Below, piece by piece: positions 8,005 through 15,199 of a stretch of 39,726 bases of DNA. Each line of letters begins with the position of its first letter. The first letter of the stretch is position 1. The notes beneath the pieces were generated by a model. The model saw only the letters and a list, made by a program, of their open reading frames with translations, made no database searches and was not told the origin of the DNA. Source of the stretch: Bradyrhizobium sp. in8p8 (lineage in GTDB: Bacteria > Pseudomonadota > Alphaproteobacteria > Rhizobiales > Xanthobacteraceae). The translations under genes and the position numbers were made by a program. Where the stretch lies: positions 1 through 39,726 of the forward strand of contig NZ_AUGD01000033.1 in the NCBI RefSeq assembly GCF_000426845.1, written 5' to 3'.

Positions 8005-8115
8005 ATGCCGGACAAGGAAAAGAGCCTGGAACAGATACTGGACGAAATACACAGGAAGGAAGCGGCAGAACGCGCGCGGCCGACCTGTGACTCGAAACAG
8101 CCCAAAAACAAGTGA
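8005..8115 (+). CDS. Small charged protein, 36 aa, function unknown
   Basis: ATG 8005 opens a 36-codon frame starting MPDKEKSLEQILDEIHRKEA and ending DSKQPKNK. It is hydrophilic, with a single predicted helix and one cysteine. GAGAG just upstream is a modest ribosome-binding site. It follows the 49-codon frame on the same strand, and the two may be co-transcribed. No family recognised; confidence rests on composition and placement only. Confidence 0.38.
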   Translation: MPDKEKSLEQILDEIHRKEAAERARPTCDSKQPKNK

Positions 8116-8294
8116 GGACGCCTAAGTGGGCGGCCTTTTCATTCTCAGCCCCCGTACTTCCGCTGCTGGCTCCTTCTCGGAAGTCCGATAACGTCCGCTT
8201 TCGCGCCGCTGTTAGGATATGCGAACATAGGATGCACCTGCTCCTAACGGCAAGTTTTATGAGTACGCACCCAAGTGCTTGTGGAGAGGCTCAA

Positions 8295-8510
8295 ATGGGA
8301 GCATCGCACCCGACCATAGAGGCTGAAGTCGTTAGCGATCCCTCCATCATGAGCGGGGATCCGTCGTTCGCGGTATCTGCGTGCCTGCCGAAACCATTCT
8401 CGCGTACCTCCGCGGTGGCCAAAGCGCCGAAGACGTTTTCGAGGATTATCCAAGCCTACCTGTAACGGCATCGACGCTGTCGTTCGCTGGGCGCGGCGAC
8501 GTATAGTGCG
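8295..8510 (+). pseudogene. DUF433 antitoxin-like relic
   Basis: ATG 8295 follows GGAGAGG. The first frame reads VVSDPSIMSGDPSFA, the next GICVPAETILAYLRGGQSAE plus DVFEDYPSLP, and a third GIDAVVRWA. Together they match DUF433 proteins (SDPxIMxGxPxxxGTRVPVxxIL..L..G.S.E.....PxL....I..AL.YA), which are antitoxins often paired with DUF5615 PIN-like toxins. Two frameshifts break it. I looked for a DUF5615 partner immediately downstream and saw none. Confidence 0.55.
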
Positions 8511-9707
8511 GACTGGATGTCCAACCCACCGCCGGCAGAGCGTTGAAGGATCGTTTCTCCATCGATGGGTGTCTGAAACGACGATCTGGTCGGGGACATC
8601 CATGTCGACGGCAGCGTCCACATCAGAGAATGGTCTTCGGAAGACCACGACATCGGTGACATCGGAATCCGAAATGGCCTTAGACCGGAATTCGACGATG
8701 CAGTGGCTGGTTGGGTTCGGAGAGAAGGCTGCTCTGGAGATTGTTGAGTCGAAGAGGAGGTTTCTCGCGAGATGGGTTGCCTCCAGGCCGCGTCTTTCGG
8801 GGCTTGGATTTCATGCACAGGATCTCTTGAACTCGTCTGGATCGGCAATGTCCGCTCGGGCAGGAAGTCGTCGGCGCTATGATCGTTCAATCGTCGTCTG
8901 ATGGTTTCCGCTCCGCAATCACATCGTCGTAAGCGGGCATGGCTTGGCGAAAAGCAGATGGGGTGCTACGGCGCCTGCAGGCAGACGCAGCGACAAGATC
9001 CTGCGCGAGCTTGCGATCCCACGAGTCCGAGAGGATTTGATCGATGTCAAAGCTTCGAGCGTCCATGCAAGACGGATCCTATTCTACAACATTCGCGGCA
9101 AGAGGCGATCGGATGAATGTCACTTCAATCGATTTGCGCAGTGCGCCTGTGAGCACCGTCATGACGACCGAGGCCACTAGTCAACAGCGCCTTGAACATC
9201 TCGAATCAGACACAAGTACTAGTTCGATCTTGATTTGGCAGCATACGTCTGTCTTTGCTGAGCGACAAGGATCGTGCTTCGAACCTTAGTTGCCGATCCG
9301 AGGTAGGAAGCCGCAGAAAAGTCGATGTTGGGCTAGGAGTTCTAGGGAGACGGAAAAAATGCTCACGGTTCACTCGCTGATCCCGATGATGTGAGTATCG
9401 AGCTCCGCCGAACGAGCCGTTTCGCAGCCGTCGGGAAAGCCAGATTGATGGAGTTCGCAGCCCTCGCTGATTTTGGACTCTCGGCAGCTCCGCTTTGGAA
9501 GGCAATGCGAAGCAATAGCTTACAAGCGCAGCGGCCGAGCTTGGCCGACTTTGTTTCCAGCCAGTTGGCTGCGCTGCAACAAGTCCCGACTGAAAGCAAC
9601 TTTCGGATGCAGTTCGTTTGTGCTGAGCTTAGCGCACTATCCCGCTAACAATTAGCCTAGTGGAAGCAGTCTGATGCGCTTCAAATCGAGCGCGGCAGCG
9701 CGACAAC
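8511..9707. other. Long stretch with no recognisable gene
   Basis: About 1.2 kb between the DUF433 relic and the nnrS end. Several open frames of 60-145 codons exist on both strands but none shows a family motif, a good ribosome-binding site and coding-type composition together. Composition is less GC-biased at third positions than in neighbouring genes. I read it as eroded DNA or foreign sequence. The frame at 8944-9180 (plus) contains LRELAIPRVREDLIDVKASS, which looks protein-like but is not assigned. Confidence 0.3.
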
Positions 9708-10913
9708 CTACCGCGGCGCTCCCTTCCGCGGCAGCAACAGCATCGGCCCATACAGCAAGGCAAACAGCAGGTAGGCGGCGATCCAGGCCGCGCCAGCGAG
9801 GCTGAGGGTCGCGAACGTGGTCTCCGGCGAAAGGGCCGCGACAATGCGCGCGAGCGCCGCGCTCACAATCAGCAGATAGATCGCGACCGTCCCGGCCGAC
9901 GCGGTGAGAGGGCGGCCGGTGTGACCGCGGGTCGCCCGCGTCATCACCCCCAGTGTCATCAGTCCGATGCCGCCGACCGTCCAGGCGTGGATCGCAGCAG
10001 TCGCCGCTGCCCGGTCGCCTGTCCAATGCGCGAATCCAGCGAGCAGGAAGCCGAGAGGGATGAAGGCATAGCCCGCATGGAGCACAGTGACGAGCGGCTC
10101 GGCCAGTGCGCGCTGCGGATACCAGCGCGCCTGCCGGAAGAGGTGGAGCACGCCGGCAACTAGCAACAGCCCGGCCAGAACTGGATCGGCCACGGGCAGC
10201 AGCGGTGCGCCGGCCCAGCCGAGCAGCGCGAAGAAGCCGACGATCGCCGCGACGGCGTCGATCCGGCCGAACGGCGCCGGCAGCGGCCCGGGCTCGCGCG
10301 GCCTGAGCCAATTCGTAGTGAACGCCGGCACAATTCGGCCACCGATGATAGCAATCAGCATGACGATGGCGGCTACGGCGAAGCGATCGCCGTAGGTGGA
10401 GCGGTCGTACCGCCAGACTTCGTAGTGGACCAGTGCCTGCGCCAGCGCCAGCGCCCCTATCCCGGCGAGCACCTTAAGGTTGCGCCGATTGCGCGCGGCG
10501 ACGATGTCGCGCCCGATCACAGCGAGCAGCGCCAAAGGAAACGCAAGGCTGAGCGCGGCGACAACGCCAGGCGACGACAGGCTCGACAGCGCTATCGCCG
10601 CCCGCCCGGTCAGCCACAACGTGAACAGTGCGATCAGCGGCAAGCCGCTCGACGGCCGTCGCCCGGTCCAGCTAGGCACCGCGGTGAGCAGAAATCCCGC
10701 CACGATGGCCGGCACGTATCCGAACAGCAATTCGTGGCTGTGCCAGGCGACCGGCGGAAACGCGCTCGGCAGGGCGACAAAGCCGAGATACCACGGCACC
10801 CACAGCGCCACCATCGCAGCCGCGTGCAGCGCGCCGAACAGGAAGAACGGCCGAAATCCGCCAGTGAACAAAGAGGACATCGCCCAGCCGCGCGGCTTCA
10901 CCAGCATCGGCAT
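9708..10913 (-). CDS. nnrS: NnrS family membrane protein (first copy)
   Basis: 401 residues, about twelve predicted membrane helices. NnrS hallmarks are present: an N-terminal LFTGGFRPFFLFGALHAA, then PPVAWHSHELLFGYVPAIVA and GFLLTAVPSWTGR with the histidines expected to bind haem/copper, and later GGIGLMTLGVMTRATRGHTG. NnrS is a haem- and copper-containing membrane protein expressed with NO-producing denitrification genes and implicated in relief of nitrosative stress. AAAGGA lies eight bases before ATG 10913. The gene is 21 bases downstream of a second nnrS and is the last of a minus-strand set with an ABC transporter and a TonB receptor. Confidence 0.9.
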   Translation of the reverse strand: MPMLVKPRGWAMSSLFTGGFRPFFLFGALHAAAMVALWVPWYLGFVALPSAFPPVAWHSHELLFGYVPAIVAGFLLTAVPSWTGRRPSSGLPLIALFTLWLTGRAAIALSSLSSPGVVAALSLAFPLALLAVIGRDIVAARNRRNLKVLAGIGALALAQALVHYEVWRYDRSTYGDRFAVAAIVMLIAIIGGRIVPAFTTNWLRPREPGPLPAPFGRIDAVAAIVGFFALLGWAGAPLLPVADPVLAGLLLVAGVLHLFRQARWYPQRALAEPLVTVLHAGYAFIPLGFLLAGFAHWTGDRAAATAAIHAWTVGGIGLMTLGVMTRATRGHTGRPLTASAGTVAIYLLIVSAALARIVAALSPETTFATLSLAGAAWIAAYLLFALLYGPMLLLPRKGAPR

Positions 10914-10934
10914 GTCGAGAATCCTTTCACATTG

Positions 10935-12122
10935 CTATGAGCCGATCGACGCCGGGTCCGACAGCAGCGGCCAATAGGCTTTCAGCCAGATCAGGAACGC
11001 CGATGCCCAGATCAACGAGGCAAGGCCGTGCGCCGGACCGGGCGGCGTGAGCCAGCCGAGATCCGGCGCGAGCCGCAGCATCAACCCGATCAGCAGAACG
11101 GCCATGGCCGTCTTCGCGAGGCGGCCCAACGGCAGCGTCCGGTCGGCATGCATCAGCCCGGCGATGCTGAACACCGCCATCACTCCAAGTCCGAGCCCGC
11201 CCATGGTGATGACGTGCAGCCCTGTGGCTTCGGGAAACGGCAGCCCGAGCCGGGCAGCGCCGATCAGCATCAGCCCAGCCCCGGCCAATATGCTCGAGCC
11301 TGCCGGCGACAGGATCTCCGCCCGCAACATCTCCCGACCGACGAACGCCTCGCTGGCCCGATCCATGAACGCCGCGCCGGCAGCGACCCACAGGAAGCCG
11401 GAGACTGCCGGCGAGAGCGCGCTGAGTTCACCCGCGATTGCGACGGCGGCGAGGCCCGGCCCGAGATTAAGCCGTCCCGGATGTGGCCGGTACGGCGAGT
11501 TCTGTTCGCTCGGGTCGAGTACGAGATTTGTGACCGGCACGGTGATGCGCGCCAGCGCCAGCCCAAGAATGCCGCACCACAGCAAAGTGCCGACGCGCGT
11601 CATCGTCTGCGCCAGCGCCGCGTCCGAGGTCCAGAATGCGTAGCGAATGATAAGGGCCGCCGTCAGCAGCGCCGCGATCCAGCCAGCGAACGCCAGGAGC
11701 CGCGTTGTTCGTCTGTAACAGGACACTGCCAGCAGATGAACCAGCAGCGCGGTCAGCCAGGCGGCATCGAGCAGCGCGGCGACCGGCGTCAGCGCGTCGG
11801 CGCCCAGCAGGCCGGCGATCCGCGCCCCGCCCCAAAGGCCAGCGAGCACGAACAGCCTGGTGTGGCGGACCGGGCGTGTGTCGGTCCACTCGGGAACCGC
11901 GGTGGTTATGAAACCGAGCAGCGCTGCGCCAAAGCCGCCGATCAGCATTTCCTGCGCATGCCACAGTCCGGCCGGCATCGCCCGCGCCAGAGGCAGGTCG
12001 CCGCCGTGGACCGTTGTCCACAGCACCGGCCACAGCGCCAGATGCAGCGCCGCCAACGGAAAGAATAGTCGAAACCCTTCATCGCCCAGTACGCGATGCA
12101 GCGACATCGGATAGTTTCTCAT
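10935..12122 (-). CDS. NnrS family membrane protein (second copy)
   Basis: 395 residues from ATG 12122, which has GAGG five bases upstream and lies 19 bases after the ABC ATPase stop; a longer frame reaching 12320 would overlap that ATPase and is rejected. Motifs parallel the neighbouring NnrS: GDEGFRLFFPLAALHLALWP, LWHAQEMLIGGFGAALLGFI, TTAVPEWTDTRP, and HVITMGGLGLGVMAVFSIAG. About twelve helices are predicted. The two proteins differ clearly in sequence, so this is an old duplication or two family branches, not a recent tandem copy. It may have a distinct metal or haem cargo role tied to the adjacent importer. Confidence 0.87.
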   Translation of the reverse strand: MRNYPMSLHRVLGDEGFRLFFPLAALHLALWPVLWTTVHGGDLPLARAMPAGLWHAQEMLIGGFGAALLGFITTAVPEWTDTRPVRHTRLFVLAGLWGGARIAGLLGADALTPVAALLDAAWLTALLVHLLAVSCYRRTTRLLAFAGWIAALLTAALIIRYAFWTSDAALAQTMTRVGTLLWCGILGLALARITVPVTNLVLDPSEQNSPYRPHPGRLNLGPGLAAVAIAGELSALSPAVSGFLWVAAGAAFMDRASEAFVGREMLRAEILSPAGSSILAGAGLMLIGAARLGLPFPEATGLHVITMGGLGLGVMAVFSIAGLMHADRTLPLGRLAKTAMAVLLIGLMLRLAPDLGWLTPPGPAHGLASLIWASAFLIWLKAYWPLLSDPASIGS

Positions 12123-12141
12123 GACCCTCGTCTCGACCGGC

Positions 12142-12891
12142 TCATGCCTCTCTCCGTTCGTCGACGTCGTTGATGTGACAGAACAGCGGATCGTCGTGCA
12201 GGAAGCTCTGCACCTCGTCGAATATGTCCCGATCCTGGCGCATTCCCGGGACGCCGGGCAAGGTCCGCTCGCCCGCAACGCCGCGGCCGTTGAGATCAAG
12301 CACCGCGATTCGGTGCGCAATCCGCACCGCCTCGATCAGATCGTGGGTGATGAACAGCGCCGCGAACGCCTGCATCGTAGCGGCCTCGATCACGAGATCC
12401 TGCATGCGGCGCTTGAGCGCCTGATCGAGAGCGGTGAACGGTTCGTCGAAGAATACGAAATCCGGCTCGACAACGAGTGCCCGGGCGATCGCCGCGCGCT
12501 GACGCATGCCGCCCGACAACGCGACCGGAAACTTGCCGAGATCGTCTGCCGCGAGCGCCACTCGCGCCGCGGCGGCCCGTGCTCGCCCCCGGCGTTCGCC
12601 ATACGGGACGCCGACAAGCTTCAACGGGTAGGCGATATTGTCCACCGCGGTCGCCCACGGCATCAGCCGCGGCTCCTGGAACACCATGCCCTGGCGCGCA
12701 TAGGACCGAACCGTGCGCCCGCGCATCGGCTCGATGATCCCAGCCGCAATCTGGACCAGCGTGCTCTTGCCGCATCCGGACGCCCCGACTAGCGCAACCA
12801 CCTCGCCCGGCGCCACGGCAAGCTCGACATTGTCGAGCACGGTGCGTCCGAGATAGGCGTGGCCGATGCCGGCGAGCGTCAACGCGGTCAT
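12142..12891 (-). CDS. NitT/TauT-type ABC transporter ATPase
   Basis: 249 residues. Walker A GASGCGKST (36-44), Q-loop MVFQEPRLMPW, signature LSGGMRQRAAIARAL, Walker B FVFFDEPFTALD and switch ITHD are all intact. The EPRLMPW form of the Q-loop is typical of the nitrate/sulfonate/taurine (SsuB, TauB, NrtD) branch. ATG 12891 overlaps the permease stop (ATGA) with GGGAG eight bases upstream. The C-terminal tail (MRQDRDIFDEVQSFLHDDP) is short and lacks any regulatory domain. It powers import with the permease and binding protein upstream; the substrate is not shown by the sequence. Confidence 0.92.
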   Translation of the reverse strand: MTALTLAGIGHAYLGRTVLDNVELAVAPGEVVALVGASGCGKSTLVQIAAGIIEPMRGRTVRSYARQGMVFQEPRLMPWATAVDNIAYPLKLVGVPYGERRGRARAAAARVALAADDLGKFPVALSGGMRQRAAIARALVVEPDFVFFDEPFTALDQALKRRMQDLVIEAATMQAFAALFITHDLIEAVRIAHRIAVLDLNGRGVAGERTLPGVPGMRQDRDIFDEVQSFLHDDPLFCHINDVDERREA

Positions 12892-13706
12892 CGCTTTACT
12901 CCCCAAGGTCGCGCCGCTTCGCGCCAGCGCTCAAACGCCGAGCGGATCGGATGCAACACGCAGTATTCTACGGCGATCAGCGCCGCGACCACGATCATGA
13001 TCCAGGCCAGGGCCGCCGCCACGTCGAGATTTGATCTGGCGCGCGCCAACGCCCCGCCGACGCCGCCGGTATTAGCAAGCAGTTCGGCCATGACCGCGAC
13101 CTTGAACGCTGTGCCGAGCGATATGGTGGTCGCGGGGAATACTTGGGCGGCGACCTGGCGCAGTCCGATCGTCGTTACCCGCCGCCAGACGCCGGCGCCA
13201 AACGCCTTGGCCATGTCGTCGAGGCTGCGGTCGCGGCCGGCGACGCCTTCGGCCGCGCCGGCGAACATCAGCGGAAACGCCGCGATCACGATGGTCAACA
13301 GCACGGTGCCGTCGGTCGGACCGAACCAGATCATCGCCAGCACGATCCAGGCGATCGGCGGCACGCCGAGAATCACCGTGATGAGGGGGCGCGCCAGCCG
13401 CATCGTCGCCGCCGAATACCCGGCAATCAGCCCGGCTGTCAGCCCGGCGAGCGTCGCCATCGCAAACCCCTGCAGCGCGCGTCGCACGGTGTCGAGGGCG
13501 ATCGTCCAGTTCGACGGCGCGGTCAGGATCGTAGCTGCAGCGGCCAGCGTCGCCAGCGGCGCGGGCAGGATGAAGTCGCCATACGCTTCGTGGCCGGTCT
13601 GCCAAAGTGCGGCCAGCATGGCCAGCGCGGCGAGCCCGGCCCAGGCGCCCCACAGGAAGCGGACCGCGGCGAGCAAGCGATCGGCGATGTAACGCGCTGC
13701 GGTCAC
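12888..13706 (-). CDS. NitT/TauT-type ABC transporter permease
   Basis: 272 residues, GTG start overlapping the binding-protein stop (GTGA). About six membrane helices and the EAA-like cytoplasmic loop, seen as AAEGVAGRDRSLDDMAKAFG followed by GVWRRVTTIGLRQVAAQVF, place it in the SsuC/TauC permease branch. GVPPIAWIVLAMIWFGPTDG is the helix-loop typical of these proteins. Translational coupling on both sides (binding protein, ATPase) shows a three-gene importer. Cargo unknown. Confidence 0.9.
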   Translation of the reverse strand: MTAARYIADRLLAAVRFLWGAWAGLAALAMLAALWQTGHEAYGDFILPAPLATLAAAATILTAPSNWTIALDTVRRALQGFAMATLAGLTAGLIAGYSAATMRLARPLITVILGVPPIAWIVLAMIWFGPTDGTVLLTIVIAAFPLMFAGAAEGVAGRDRSLDDMAKAFGAGVWRRVTTIGLRQVAAQVFPATTISLGTAFKVAVMAELLANTGGVGGALARARSNLDVAAALAWIMIVVAALIAVEYCVLHPIRSAFERWREAARPWGVKR

Positions 13707-14692
13707 AGATAGAAGCCGCCATCGGGTAGCCGCCCCCCGATCATCGCCATGTCAGCGCCGGCCGCCTTGGTGAACATCCGCTCAAGATCGGCCCGCGCCT
13801 CGCGCGCGCTCACCGCGACCAGCTTGGAATGCGGAATCGACTGCTGGATGATCGGCAGCGGCAGCTCCAAATGCGCGGCGGAATGGCCAGCGGCCACCGC
13901 AGGGGCAGCGTTGACTTCGGCAGTGGCTGTTACCAGCGCCTGCTGCAGCCGCGGTAGCAGGCTCTCGTTCGCGGCGCGGAACGTGTCGAGTACAGCGAGT
14001 CCCGCCTGCGGCAAGATCGGCGGCCCGCCTACCGCCCGCGCCCATTCGACCTGGATATCCATCGCCCGATGGACCGGGCGGTTGGCGAGCTTGCCACGGA
14101 AGATCGCCGCGGTGGCCGCCGGCTCAGGCACGAACGCGGCGTCGATTCGACCCGCAAGCAGCAACTGAATGGCCTCGAGGGGCGTGCCGGTGGTGCTGAC
14201 CTGGATATCCTTGCCATCATCGAGGCCGTGATGGCGCAGCAGAATGTTCGCCAGGAACTCCGGCGTGTCATTGCGGAACGGCACCGCCAGCCGCTTGCCC
14301 GCGAGCGCGGGAAACGTTGTCAGGGAAGGATCGGCGGCAATCAGGAACAGCAGGCCGTGAGTCATGACGTTGACCAACCGGATGCCAAAGCCGCGATTGT
14401 AGAGGTTCGCCGCCGCCGCCGTCGGCACGATCACCAGCGGCATTGTACCCGAGGTCAGCCCCGCGCGCATCTCGTCAACGTCGCGCCATGCTCGGAACTT
14501 GGCCTTGTCGGCAAGAAACGACAGCGACCCGGTGGCGACCGCGTGGGCCAGTATGATCGATGGGCCAGCCGGCGGCCCGGCCAGCGTGGTCTCTCGCAGC
14601 GATGCCGCCAATACCGGCTGGCGCAGCAAGGGGTTTGTGGCGAACGCGGAGGCTGCGGCAACGAAGGCGCGACGAGAAACGGGGGCTGTCAT
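13703..14692 (-). CDS. ABC transporter substrate-binding protein (NMT1/NitT-like), Tat-type signal
   Basis: 329 residues. The N-terminus VSRRAFVAAASAFATNP carries the twin arginines, hydrophobic segment and a likely cleavage after VLA, so export by Tat is plausible. The mature part is a two-lobed NitT/TauT/NMT1-like binding protein: GTMPLVIVPTAAAANLYNRG, ALAGKRLAVPFRNDTPEFLA, LLRHHGLDDGKDIQVSTTGT and LLLAGRIDAAFVPEPAATAA. GGAG sits eight bases before ATG 14692. A Tat signal suggests the protein folds, perhaps around a cofactor, before export, unusual for simple anion binding. It heads the permease-ATPase-nnrS-nnrS chain. Confidence 0.88.
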   Translation of the reverse strand: MTAPVSRRAFVAAASAFATNPLLRQPVLAASLRETTLAGPPAGPSIILAHAVATGSLSFLADKAKFRAWRDVDEMRAGLTSGTMPLVIVPTAAAANLYNRGFGIRLVNVMTHGLLFLIAADPSLTTFPALAGKRLAVPFRNDTPEFLANILLRHHGLDDGKDIQVSTTGTPLEAIQLLLAGRIDAAFVPEPAATAAIFRGKLANRPVHRAMDIQVEWARAVGGPPILPQAGLAVLDTFRAANESLLPRLQQALVTATAEVNAAPAVAAGHSAAHLELPLPIIQQSIPHSKLVAVSAREARADLERMFTKAAGADMAMIGGRLPDGGFYL

Positions 14693-14846
14693 CGGTACGC
14701 TCCACGTCCGCTCGTCATCATGTCTGGGTGGAGTTGCGACATCATTCGCGCTGGGCTGATTGCATCTGCCGGGTCGGCGTATTGGCCTGCCTGTGGTCGC
14801 AGTTGCGGGCCTCCTGTGTTCATTCCGATGAGGCTCGCAGGGGCGT

Positions 14847-15177
14847 TCAGCTGACGCAGGCCTTGTCGAGCGCCTTCAGCCAAGTGTCGCCGCCGGCGAG
14901 GAACCCGGCGCGGGAGACATTGTCGTCTTGGTCGGTGAAGTTCCAGACGAATATCAACCTCTTGGCGACCCACCGGATCATCTCCTGGTCTTCCGCCGCG
15001 AATCGAGCAGCGTCGGTCTCTCGCACGTTGTCGAAGCGCTCGTTCCTGGCGGTCGATCGAGCTCTCGCCACTGCCGTTCCACCGATTCAAGAAGTGTTTG
15101 ACGATCATCGGCTCCGCCGCAGGGGTGGACAGGACCATGGCGACGGGCATCGCCGCTGCACGCGCGTGCTTGCTCAT
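14847..15177 (-). pseudogene. Small exported protein, broken by frameshifts
   Basis: From ATG 15177 the frame begins MSKHARAAAMPVAMVLSTPA with a signal-peptide look. A second frame then gives DDRQTLLESVERQWRELDR and a third NERFDNVRETDAARFAAEDQ, MIRWVAKRLIFVWNFTDQDD and AGFLAGGDTWLKALDKACVS before a stop at 14847. Joined, they would make a secreted protein of about 110 residues. No family is recognised. It lies between the TonB receptor and the binding protein genes on the same strand, so it was probably part of that unit. The join across frames is my reconstruction. Confidence 0.4.
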
Positions 15178-15199
15178 GTCGAACTCGATGTTCACTCTT

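Noticed and set aside
8511..8800. DUF5615-type toxin downstream of the DUF433 relic
   Set aside because: No DxxLP start or TxDxDF motif found in any frame.
12123..12320. N-terminal extension of the second NnrS to 12320
   Set aside because: Overlaps the ABC ATPase, lacks NnrS-type sequence, and ATG 12122 has its own ribosome-binding site.
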